Positions 24,550-32,800 of a DNA stretch of 64,000 nt are shown piece by piece (position 1 is the first letter of the stretch; the number at the start of each line of letters is the position of its first letter). Source of the stretch: Sphingobacterium yanglingense. Lineage in GTDB: Bacteria > Bacteroidota > Bacteroidia > Sphingobacteriales > Sphingobacteriaceae. The notes below the pieces were generated by a model. The model had not been told where the DNA came from and did not search any database. It saw only the letters and a list, made by a program, of their open reading frames with translations. The stretch lies in assembly GCF_004363245.1 (NCBI RefSeq), contig NZ_SNYV01000018.1, positions 1-64,000 on the forward strand, given 5' to 3'. The position numbers and the translations under genes are program-made.

Positions 24550-25113
24550 CTAATTCAAAAAAAATAATTTGATGTAGGGGATTTTCTTTTTTAATGTTTT
24601 GGTGATGCGAAAGACGGTGGTCTTGATCGTCTGTAAGGATAAGCCTAGATCGGCCGCAATGTCTTTGTAGCTTTCTTCATTGATACGGGCTCTGATAAAG
24701 ATTTCCCGCGCTTTTGGGGGTAGGTTTTCAATTTCTCGATGTAGGATCTCGAGTATCTCTCCGTATTGTACGCGCTCTGCGAGACCACTGGAATGTTTTT
24801 CCTGAAAATCATATAGATGTTCCAGAAATTGGAACTTTCTATTGCTGCTGTTGATGTAGTTAATAGAGGCAAAACGTCCCATCTGGTATAAGTAGGCTTT
24901 GAAACTTTTGATTTCTTTGGGAAAGTCTTTCCATAGCCGCTCAAAGATATTATGGACGATATCTAGGGCCTCATCATCCTGCTGTACGATCTTATTGATC
25001 TGAAGGAAAAGGAACATCCAATGTCTATTGTACAACGCCGTGAAGGCCATTTGATTGCCTTGTTGGGATTTTTTGACCAACTGATCATCATCATATGTAT
25101 CATACACCTTCAT
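24550..25113 (-). CDS. ECF RNA polymerase sigma factor
   Basis: The 187-aa sigma factor of the Bacteroidota FecI-like group shows region 2 (DIVHNIFERLWKDFPKEIKSFKAYLYQMGRFASINYIN) and a region 4 HTH (LPPKAREIFIRARINEESYKDIAADLGLSLQTIKTTVFR). It precedes its FecR partner on the same strand and should direct transcription of the downstream SusC-SusD operon. A consensus promoter lies about 100 bases upstream. Confidence 0.94.
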   Translation of the reverse strand: MKVYDTYDDDQLVKKSQQGNQMAFTALYNRHWMFLFLQINKIVQQDDEALDIVHNIFERLWKDFPKEIKSFKAYLYQMGRFASINYINSSNRKFQFLEHLYDFQEKHSSGLAERVQYGEILEILHREIENLPPKAREIFIRARINEESYKDIAADLGLSLQTIKTTVFRITKTLKKKIPYIKLFFLN

Positions 25114-25211
25114 TTTGGAAATGATCTTTCGAATAGATTAGTATAGACGTATTATTCGTCCAAGGGTTAGTTAATCAGAAGCAGCTCTGATATCTTTAGT
25201 ATTAATATATT

Positions 25212-25242
25212 CAAACCTACATAAAATTGCTGTTAAACGCAA
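25212..25242 (-). promoter_or_regulatory. Promoter of the ECF sigma gene
   Basis: On the minus strand, TTG (25242-25240) and TAGGTTTG (25219-25212) are separated by 20 bases, matching the Bacteroidota TTG/TAnnTTTG consensus. Transcription would start near 25205, leaving a leader of about 90 nt before the sigma ATG at 25113. I see nothing else convincing in 25114-25481. Confidence 0.6.
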
Positions 25243-25481
25243 TATAATTACGTCTTAATATAAATGAGAATTTTGTTCTGCTCTTCATTCATAGGGATTT
25301 TTCATTTGGGGAATTGGTTTTATAAACCTGAATAATGGGACGTACTGTCCCGTATCGTATCATCTTGTTCCATCTAGTGCCATTACTTCCTACCGGTGCC
25401 ATCATCTGCCTAGTTTAGCGCTTGATATCAGGAATAAATGCAGCATGCATGCACAATGGTTAAACTTTAAAAAACAATTAA

Positions 25482-26123
25482 ATGGCTAGATTTTTAAAAG
25501 GAATTGTCGGAGCTTATTCTGGCAAAGTAGGTAGTGTGGTCGGCTCTAACTGGCGTAGCGTAGACTATGTACGCTCGGTGGCCCGACGTAGTAATAAAGC
25601 GGCTTCGGAGGATCAGCTGGCACAGCGCGCCCGGTTTGCATTGGGGGTGGGTTTTCTCTCGCCGATAAAGGATCTCCTTAACCTGGGGTACTCGGATCCG
25701 TTGCAGGGACGCTCTACGGGGTACAACAAGGCGCTGCAGCACCTGCTGTCGTACGGGGTGATGGGTACCTATCCGAGCCTAGAGCTGGACTATGGGTCGA
25801 TTGTGGTGGCCAAGGGGGCGCTGTCCAATTTATTGGGAGTGGCCTGGACGGAGTCTGCTCCGCAGCAGATCAGCGTGAGCTGGAGTACGGAGGTAAACCG
25901 CTTCAACGCTTTTGCGGATGACTCGGTGATCCTCCTGATGTACAATAAGGAGAAGCGGTTTTTCAGTATCCTGGAATCGGCAACCCGCAACGATGGGACC
26001 ATGAGCTTTAACTTTCCACCGGTCTATGCCGGCGATCATGTGGTAGGCTGGGTATTCACAGGGCACCGCGACGGGGTGAAGACCTCAGGAAGCTATTATC
26101 TGGGAGAGATCGTGGTGAGTTAG
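25482..26123 (+). CDS. DUF6266-family protein
   Basis: This 213-aa protein has an N-terminal MARFLKGIVGAYSGKVGSVV...SNWRSVDYVRS and QLAQRARFALGVGFLSPIKDLL, the signature of the Bacteroidota DUF6266 family. The remainder is beta-rich (ISVSWSTEVNRFNAFADDSVILLMYN). The family has no established function. Here it leads a group with a small hydrophobic protein, a DUF5675 protein and a holin-like protein, an arrangement reminiscent of phage or phage-derived structural and lysis genes. There is no signal peptide. Confidence 0.85.
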   Translation: MARFLKGIVGAYSGKVGSVVGSNWRSVDYVRSVARRSNKAASEDQLAQRARFALGVGFLSPIKDLLNLGYSDPLQGRSTGYNKALQHLLSYGVMGTYPSLELDYGSIVVAKGALSNLLGVAWTESAPQQISVSWSTEVNRFNAFADDSVILLMYNKEKRFFSILESATRNDGTMSFNFPPVYAGDHVVGWVFTGHRDGVKTSGSYYLGEIVVS

Positions 26124-26128
26124 CGAAC

Positions 26129-26194
26129 CAAATTGACCGCGTAAGCTGGAACCTTTGGTACGCAAAATTCCTAGGCTTACGCTGGTCAAATTTG
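26129..26194. repeat. Large imperfect inverted repeat after the DUF6266 gene
   Basis: CAAATTGACC-GCGTAAGC (26129-26146) is matched in inverse by GCTTACGC-TGGTCAAATTTG (26175-26194). The inner 8 bp are perfect and a 28-base segment lies between. It begins 6 bases after the DUF6266 stop and could be a terminator, an RNA-processing structure or a mobile-element remnant. Confidence 0.55.
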
Positions 26195-26251
26195 ATTCTT
26201 GTAGGGGTAGTGTGGTTAATGATTAATGGTTAATTATTGATGGTTAATGAT

Positions 26252-26290
26252 GGCTGTAAGCGTAAAGCCTATGGCGTAAAGCTTACAGCC
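26252..26290. repeat. Perfect 10-bp inverted repeat upstream of the small hydrophobic gene
   Basis: GGCTGTAAGC (26252-26261) and GCTTACAGCC (26281-26290) flank 19 bases that contain two GCGTAAAGC-type motifs. The preceding 50 bases carry three near copies of TGGTTAATGAT. The hairpin lies 15 bases before the ATG at 26306, so it could influence translation of that gene. Confidence 0.5.
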
Positions 26291-26305
26291 TAAAACTGAT
26301 ACAAA

Positions 26306-26551
26306 ATGCACAAAATTCTAAAGAAAATAAGCGCAGCGGTACAGTTGGTGCTGCTGGCACCAGTCAAGCTGCCTGGAAAGGCGCTGAATATTATCAAGTA
26401 TGTCGCTCTCGGATTGGGGGTGTTGGAGACAGTAATAAGTGACAAAAGTGACAAAAGTGACAGAGTGACGAGTGACGATAGTGATGGAGCGAAGGGTGAC
26501 GAGGCGGATTTGCACATTCGCGAATACGCAGATAAGCAACAAAAGTCATGA
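26306..26551 (+). CDS. Small protein with hydrophobic N-terminal half
   Basis: The 81-aa protein has a basic start (MHKILKK), a hydrophobic middle (AAVQLVLLAPVKLPGKALNIIKYVALGLGVLE) and an acidic, serine-rich tail (SDKSDKSDRVTSDDSD). The tail arises from tandem GTGACAAAA units in the DNA. Its stop overlaps the start of the DUF5675 gene (ATGA), so the two are coupled. It could be a membrane-associated accessory of a lysis-like cassette. I do not recognise a family. Confidence 0.6.
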   Translation: MHKILKKISAAVQLVLLAPVKLPGKALNIIKYVALGLGVLETVISDKSDKSDRVTSDDSDGAKGDEADLHIREYADKQQKS

Positions 26552-27054
26552 AACTAACGGTAAAACGTATCAGGCAGGGGAAGAATAGTACCCTGTCTGA
26601 GATCTATCTGGATGGTGAGTTTTTCTGTTATGGTCTGGAGGATGTGGTTCGGGAGGAGAAGATCAAGGGATCTACAGCTATTCCGGCAGGAACCTATACG
26701 CTTCGGCTGAATACCTATGGAGGGATGAACGCCCGCTACAAACGCAAATTTCCTACTATGCACCGCGGTATGATCGAGCTGATGGACGTGCCCAACTTCA
26801 AGTATATCTACATCCATATCGGCAACAATTTTGGCGATACCGCAGGCTGCCTATTGGTCGGTGAGAGCTATACGAAAGAAGAGGACGGAGATTATATCCT
26901 GCTCAAATCGGCTAAGGCCTATAAGCGGTTGTATAGCCAGCTGGTTGATGCTGTAGGGAAGGGGGAAGCAGTCGTGGAAGTGGGGGAGGAGAGGGACGAT
27001 AGTTATCAAGTGAACGAGTTATCGAGTTATCAAGTGAAGGAAGTTAAGTCGTGA
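26548..27054 (+). CDS. DUF5675-family protein
   Basis: This 168-aa protein matches the DUF5675 family through SEIYLDGEFFCYGLEDVVRE, IPAGTYTLRLNTYGGMN and YIYIHIGNNFGDTAGCLLVG. The family resembles L,D-transpeptidase or cell-wall-active folds in its His/Cys arrangement (HIGN...TAGCLLVG) and is often found in phages and prophage remnants. The last ~20 residues (YQVNELSSYQVKEVKS) are encoded by the GTTATCAAGTGAACGAG repeat that also fills intergenic regions, so the native C-terminus has probably been replaced. Confidence 0.8.
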   Translation: MKLTVKRIRQGKNSTLSEIYLDGEFFCYGLEDVVREEKIKGSTAIPAGTYTLRLNTYGGMNARYKRKFPTMHRGMIELMDVPNFKYIYIHIGNNFGDTAGCLLVGESYTKEEDGDYILLKSAKAYKRLYSQLVDAVGKGEAVVEVGEERDDSYQVNELSSYQVKEVKS

Positions 27055-27414
27055 AGAGGGGTGCGAGAGTGAGGAAGGTGAGGGAAGTGACGCAGTAAAG
27101 AGTGAAGAGTGAAGAGTGTGAGGAAGGTTATATTAATACGTCACTGCGAGCCTGCGAAGCAGTCTATAGATTATCTAGAACGAGCCATTCGAGATTATCT
27201 ACGATGAGCCCTTCGGGGTTGCTTTGTCGTTGCACTCTCCGATACTCGGAGCAGGCCTCCGCAATGACGACTCGATAACAGGCGTAGTGAAACGAAGTCC
27301 CGACATCGTCGGGATTAACATGATAACATGATAACATGATAACAAAAAAACACATGAAATCGAGGCCGATCCTTCGGTCGAGCTCTCAATTGCCTTAAAG
27401 TAAAATAATTACAA
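27055..27414. repeat. Repeat-filled spacer
   Basis: There is no gene here. The stretch holds GAGTGAAGAGTGAAGAGTG runs and one copy of the ACGTCACTGCGAG...CGAAGCAGTCTAT palindrome. It also has a GAAGTCCCGACATCGTCGGGAT hairpin and three exact tandem ACATGATAA units (about 27318-27343). All are related to repeats seen at 28.7 kb and 33.5-34.1 kb. Confidence 0.7.
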
Positions 27415-27576
27415 TTGAAAACAAACGAAATCCGTGCAGGTACCCTAGGTGGTACGCTGTGCAGCATCTGGGCGTCTATTACGCTCGGAGATCTATTGCA
27501 GACCGTGGTCATGGCAGTTCTGGGTACATTGGTGAGCTATGCTATGTCGCGCTTGTTGCAGCGAAGAAGAGAATAG
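27415..27576 (+). CDS. Small holin-like membrane protein
   Basis: This 53-aa product has one long hydrophobic stretch (SIWASITLGDLLQTVVMAVLGTLVSYAMSRLL), possibly a short hairpin, and a basic tail QRRRE. The frame is closed by a stop three codons before the only plausible start, a TTG at 27415 (MKTNEIRAG), so it is missed by ATG-only gene finding. Size, topology and its position after a DUF5675 gene resemble phage holins. The assignment is by topology and context only. Confidence 0.55.
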   Translation: MKTNEIRAGTLGGTLCSIWASITLGDLLQTVVMAVLGTLVSYAMSRLLQRRRE

Positions 27577-27580
27577 TATT

Positions 27581-27666
27581 TAGTACTTAGTATTTAGATT
27601 GGAGACTGAGTGAAACGAAGTCCCGAACTTGCTTCGGGATATTAGATTCCGGAAAGCAGGCCTCGA
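27581..27666. repeat. Direct repeat flanking fic, copy 1
   Basis: An 86-base sequence (TAGTACTTAGTATTTAGATTGG... to AGGCCTCGA) containing the hairpin TCCCGAACTTGCTTCGGGA is repeated at 28746-28832 with few changes and in the same orientation. The Fic gene lies exactly between the two copies. Confidence 0.75.
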
Positions 27667-27701
27667 TTGGGGCGGGGCTTGCTTTCGTTCGAACAGCCCT
27701 A

Positions 27702-28658
27702 TTAAGAAAGCTTATGATAGATGGTGTTTTTTTTATCACCGACTTTTTCTATCAAACCCTGATCTACACCATTTTTTAAGTCTCTACTTGCAGTAGCTGA
27801 GGAGAGGTCTGTGAATTTTTTGAGATAGTCTTTGCGTGTGAAAGATGTATTAGTATGCGCTAAGAAAAATGCTAATCTGTCTGTCCTATCGGGCTTTTTA
27901 ACAGCGGTCTCGATAAGTTGATCGAGAGATTGGTTTATGATAGAGAGCATAAATTCGATGAATTTCGTAGACTTACCTTCATTGTCGGATTTGGATAGTG
28001 CCTCATAGTATTGATCCTGATTCTTTGCTATGAGTGTTTCGAATGATAAAAATTCAAATATGGGGAAATCTTTCATTAAAATGAGCGTCTGCCAGAGCCT
28101 GCCCATGCGGCCATTGCCATCGATAAAGGGATGTATAAACTCCATCTCATAATGAAAAACACAGCTCTTGATAAGTGTTAGTTCTGTTTTATCTTTAAGA
28201 TAAAGAAATAGGTCTTTCATAAGGAATGCAACGTTCTGAGCTGGGGGGGCTACATGTTGTACTTGACTACCTTTTATTATGCCAACGCCCTGAGTCCGAT
28301 ACTTTCCAGGATGTTCAATTAAACCGTGCATAAGATCTTTGTGAGACTTTAGGAAATCTCTTTCCGAATAGGGCTTGAAATCACTCAATTTCTTATAGAC
28401 TTCAAGTGCATTTAAAACTTCTTTAATATCTTTCTCTGGCCCTAATACACGCTTCTTATCAATGATAGCAGTGATCTGTTCCTCGGTTAATGTATTCCCT
28501 TCAATGCTTAGAGAAGAGTGTATGGTCTTGATTTGATTTTGCTTCCGAAGAGTGGGACTTTGCTTGATGAGATGCTTAGCATTTACCTCACCTATTTTTA
28601 AAGAAATGGTCGATATTAAGTTTAGTATAAGTGCTGTGACGTCGTAAGGTGGTTTCAT
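27702..28658 (-). CDS. Fic-domain AMP-transferase-like protein
   Basis: The 318-aa Fic protein is expected to transfer AMP (or another nucleotide moiety) to a target hydroxyl. The Fic motif HPFIDGNGRMGR (176-187) is intact, with catalytic His176. An N-terminal inhibitory helix motif, Ser49-x-x-x-Glu53-Gly54 in SSLSIEGN, marks it as a self-inhibited class II Fic protein. The C-terminus is a winged-helix-like region (FTRKDYLKKFTDLSSATASRDLKNG), usual in Fic regulators. I start at the ATG at 28658. Tandem TGATACTATCA motifs overlap its promoter, which suggests autoregulation by the winged helix. It is flanked by direct repeats and reads against its neighbours. Confidence 0.92.
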   Translation of the reverse strand: MKPPYDVTALILNLISTISLKIGEVNAKHLIKQSPTLRKQNQIKTIHSSLSIEGNTLTEEQITAIIDKKRVLGPEKDIKEVLNALEVYKKLSDFKPYSERDFLKSHKDLMHGLIEHPGKYRTQGVGIIKGSQVQHVAPPAQNVAFLMKDLFLYLKDKTELTLIKSCVFHYEMEFIHPFIDGNGRMGRLWQTLILMKDFPIFEFLSFETLIAKNQDQYYEALSKSDNEGKSTKFIEFMLSIINQSLDQLIETAVKKPDRTDRLAFFLAHTNTSFTRKDYLKKFTDLSSATASRDLKNGVDQGLIEKVGDKKNTIYHKLS

Positions 28659-28669
28659 TATTACTAAAG

Positions 28670-28699
28670 TGATACTATCATTTGATACTATCAAAGGTA
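28670..28699 (-). promoter_or_regulatory. fic promoter element with two operator-like repeats
   Basis: TGATACTATCA occurs at 28670-28680 and 28683-28693, exactly 13 bases apart. TACCTTTG on the minus strand (28699-28692) fits the TAnnTTTG element and overlaps the second copy, so a bound protein would block initiation. A clear TTG element upstream is not visible. Confidence 0.55.
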
Positions 28700-28745
28700 T
28701 GTTTTTTTAAATTAAAATTGAAGAGGTTAACGAGAGCTTAGTATC

Positions 28746-28832
28746 TAGTACCTGGTATTTAGATTGGAGACTGAGTGAAACGAAGTCCCGAACTTACTTC
28801 GGGATACTAGAACTCTGGAAAGCAGCCCTCGA
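28746..28832. repeat. Direct repeat flanking fic, copy 2
   Basis: This is the counterpart of 27581-27666, with one single-base length difference and a handful of substitutions. Shorter relatives of its AGTATTTAGATTGG part appear near 34270 and 56720. The rest of 28833-29002 shows no gene. Confidence 0.75.
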
Positions 28833-29002
28833 GAGAACCAACAGCTGTCGGCTCCAAGTGAAGAGACGCTGAAGCGTTGGATCATGTGAATGATGCTATT
28901 TAGATGGCAATACAGCGGTCTAGATAATATTTTGTATTTTACTGTAACATTTCCCGTTAGGGGGCTACTAACTAGGTAACTAATTACAAAATTATTCAAA
29001 AT

Positions 29003-29887
29003 ATGAGCTTAAAAATTAACCAACTGACAAAGACTTATAGTAATGGTGTGCGTGCACTTGATGGTATAGATCTAGAAATTGGCGTGGGTATGTTTGGACT
29101 TTTAGGACCAAACGGTGCCGGCAAGTCTTCATTGATGCGTACGATAGCAACCTTGCAATCTGCAGATAATGGCTCAATTTTGTTTGATGGGATGGACATA
29201 TTTGCCAATCAGATGGATTTCAGAAAGGTATTGGGGTATCTGCCACAGGATTTCGGTGTTTATCCCAACTTATCGGCAGAGGAACTGTTGTCGTATTTTG
29301 CCCAGTTGAAAGGAATATCATCGGCTGCAGACCGGAAGAAGATAGTGAATGAGGTGTTGGAAGTGACCAACTTATATGCTGTTCGGAAGAAGAATGTGAG
29401 TGGCTATTCTGGAGGGATGAAGCAGCGATTCGGTATTGCCCAGCTTTTACTGAATAAGCCTAAACTTATTATTGTCGATGAACCTACGGCGGGTTTAGAT
29501 CCGGCGGAGCGCCATCGTTTTTTGAATGTGTTGAGAGAGATCGGTACATCCAATACGGTTATATTTTCTACCCATATCGTGGATGATGTACGGGAGCTGT
29601 GCCACGAATTGGCCATTGTGAATGGAGGACGGGTATTGTACCGGGGTACCGCGCAGGCCGGAGAAGAGGCGCTGGAAGGAAAAATCTGGAGTACGGTGAT
29701 TCTGAGAGACGATTACGAGGCTGTGAGCAAGGAACAAAATGTGATTTTTGCTAACTATAACCCGGATAATACACTGAATGTAAGGGTATACAGCGAAGTG
29801 AGCCCAGGAGAAAATTTTTCCATGGCCAAGCCGATATTAGAGGATGTATATTTTGTTTCACTTAAAAACGATACGGCTCATGTTTAG
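29003..29887 (+). CDS. ABC transporter ATP-binding protein
   Basis: The 294-aa cytoplasmic ATPase has Walker A GPNGAGKSS, the Q-loop in YLPQDFGVYPNL, the ABC signature YSGGMKQRFG, Walker B LIIVDEPTAGLDP and the switch histidine in FSTHIVDD. It is of the ABC-2 export type. Its last eight bases overlap the start of the permease-peptidase gene, so the two proteins form one complex. The transported substrate is unknown. Confidence 0.94.
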   Translation: MSLKINQLTKTYSNGVRALDGIDLEIGVGMFGLLGPNGAGKSSLMRTIATLQSADNGSILFDGMDIFANQMDFRKVLGYLPQDFGVYPNLSAEELLSYFAQLKGISSAADRKKIVNEVLEVTNLYAVRKKNVSGYSGGMKQRFGIAQLLLNKPKLIIVDEPTAGLDPAERHRFLNVLREIGTSNTVIFSTHIVDDVRELCHELAIVNGGRVLYRGTAQAGEEALEGKIWSTVILRDDYEAVSKEQNVIFANYNPDNTLNVRVYSEVSPGENFSMAKPILEDVYFVSLKNDTAHV

Positions 29888-32800
29888 TACTATTTTTAAG
29901 TTTGAAATCAAGCGGTGGCTCAATACGCCGACCTTCTACATCTATTGCTTTGTCTTTTTTGTGTTGTCGGTGGCGGTGATGGCCTCCGCGCTAGGGATGT
30001 TTGATGGAGCTACGGGGACTACTTCAAGCCCGATCAAAGTGAACTCGCCGTTGAATATCAATGGCTTTCTGAACGGACTATCTACTTTTGTATATTTTTT
30101 GTTGCCAACGATCATCGGAGCAGCTGTATATCGGGATTTTAAATATCAGGTACATACTGTTTTGTTTTCTTATCCATTGACAAAGGGAACCTATCTGTCG
30201 GCCAAGTTTCTGAGTGCATTGGTGGTTACCATTCTGGTGGTTTTTACCACGATCATTGGTTTTGTGGTCGCGCAGTATCTGCCCGGTATCAATAACGATC
30301 TGTTGGGGCCTACACGGGCCTGGGCCTATTTACAGGCGCTGGTACTATTGGTTATACCCAATCTGATCCTGTTTGGTGCTATGGTTTTTGGCTTGGTAAC
30401 CTTTAGCCGGAATATCTATGTGGGATTTATCTTCGTGCTGCTGCTATTTGTATTTCAATCGTTATTGGGCACATTGACTCAGGATATGGACAATAGGTAT
30501 CTGGTAGCACTTCTTGATCCTTTTGGTTTCGAGCCTATTCAGTACTATACAAAATACTGGACTATTGAAGAACAGAATACGAAGGATTTGCCTTTTATGG
30601 GTGTCGTATTATATAACCGTTTAATATGGTTGGGGGTTGCTGCACTGATTCTGGGATTTGTTTATTATACATTCTCATTCGCGCAAAATGCTTTTACTTT
30701 TTCTAGAAAAACGAAAGGCGATCGGGTAGTCAAAGATAATTTTGGTAGCATTATCCGGGTCAAATTATCAGATGTTAAATACAGCTTTTCTTTCCTTTCT
30801 CGCTTAAAGCTAGCGTGGAATCTTTCCCAATATGACTTTAAGTATATCGTTCGTAATTGGACTTTTATTGTCATCATGGTGATTACGGTGCTTATGGTGC
30901 TGGTGGTGGCTTCTACCGCGGGACAGATGTATGGTACGGAGACTTACCCGGTAACATGGAAGATGCTGAATACGGTGGGAGGTGTATATAGTTTCTTTTT
31001 ACAGGTATTGATTTTTCTTTTTGCGGGTATGCTCATACAGCGGGCGCAAACGGATCGGATGAATCTTTTGATTGATGCTACCGCTGTTCCTAACTGGACA
31101 ATGTTGCTTTCCAAATTTTTTGCCTTGTTGAAGATGACTTGTCTCGTCTTGCTGATTAGCATGCTTTCGGCAATTATGTATCAGACGTATCAAGGCTACT
31201 ATCATTTTGAAATAGGGAATTATGTAAAGGAACTTTTTGGCTTGGATATGATGAAGTATCTTATCCTCATCTTATTTGCCTTATTCGTGCAGTCGCTGTT
31301 CAAAAACTATATGGCAGGATTTATGGTGTGTCTGTTTATCACTATCGGGGTACCGATGCTTTCTAAGATCGGTATAGAACAGTCCATATTCAAATTTAAT
31401 ACGGGACCGGGCTATAGCTATTCGGATATGAATGGGTACGGTGTGTTTCGGAACTATATGATCTATAAGATCTATTGGTTGCTTTTTGCTATGGTACTGA
31501 CCTGTCTGACACTTTTGCTCTGGAGACGGGGTATACTATCCAGTGCAAAAGAGCGGTTGAGCATAGCTAGACTACGTTTTAAACCAACGATCTATTTGCC
31601 GTTGATGGTGTTTTTGGGTGCGTTTCTCAGTTTGGGAGGGGCTATCTATTACCATGACAATGTCTCGGAACGCTATGTATCGCAGATAGAGAAGGAATTG
31701 GAACAGGTGACCTATGAACGCCAATATAAGCGTTATCACAAGCAGGCCCAACCTCGTATTGTGGATACGAAAGTCCTTTTGGATATCTATCCAAGGGAAC
31801 GGAACTATTATGCAGAAGTACTTTTTAAAGTTGAAAACAAAAGTAAGGTAGCTATCGATACGTTGTTTATCAACTATTCGGAGGATGTACAGCACATGGA
31901 AATCGGAAATGATGCTCTTTTGGTCATGCGGGATTCATTGCTACATGTCAATATTTATGCGTTGCGTAAACCTTTGATGCCGCAGGAGAGTATGGAGATA
32001 AAGAGTGTATTGAAGAACAAAGCGAATACATTTTTGAAAGATAAGTCTCCTATTCTGGAAAATGGAACATTTATTAATAATAGCCTGTTTCCAAGTATTG
32101 GCTATAGCGATAATTATGAATTGGTGGATAATGAAGTGCGTGCAAAGTATAAACTGCCAAAACGGGATCGTATGGCGGATCCAACAGATAGTACTGCTCT
32201 AGCTAATACGTATATTTCTAGTGAAGCGGACTGGATTCAATTTGAAACGACAATCAGTACGGCTGAGGATCAGATTGCTCTGGCGCCTGGGTACCTGATC
32301 AAAGAGTGGGTGAAGGATGGACGACGGTATTTTCATTATAAGATGGATCAGAAGATGTTAAATTTTTATTCATTTATCTCTGCGCGATATGCTGTTAAGA
32401 AAGAGAAGTGGAATGGAATTAATCTGGAAATCTATTATCATAAGGATCATACCTTTAATCTGGATCGAATGATGACATCTATGAAAAAGTCCTTAGGGTA
32501 TTATGGAACGGAGTTTAGCCCTTATCAGTTCCAACAGATGCGCATTGTGGAGTTCCCGCGTACGCACGGTACTTTTGCCCAGGCTTTTGCTAATACGGTG
32601 CCTTTTTCAGAAGCTATCGGTTTTATAGCTAAGGTGGATGACGATAATCCTGATCAGGTGGATTACCCATACTCAGTGACTGCACATGAGTTGGCACATC
32701 AATGGTGGGCGCATCAGGTAATAGGAGCAAATGTAAAAGGTGCTACTATGCTATCGGAGTCTTTGGCGGAATATAGTTCGCTAAAAGTTTTAGAGCATAC

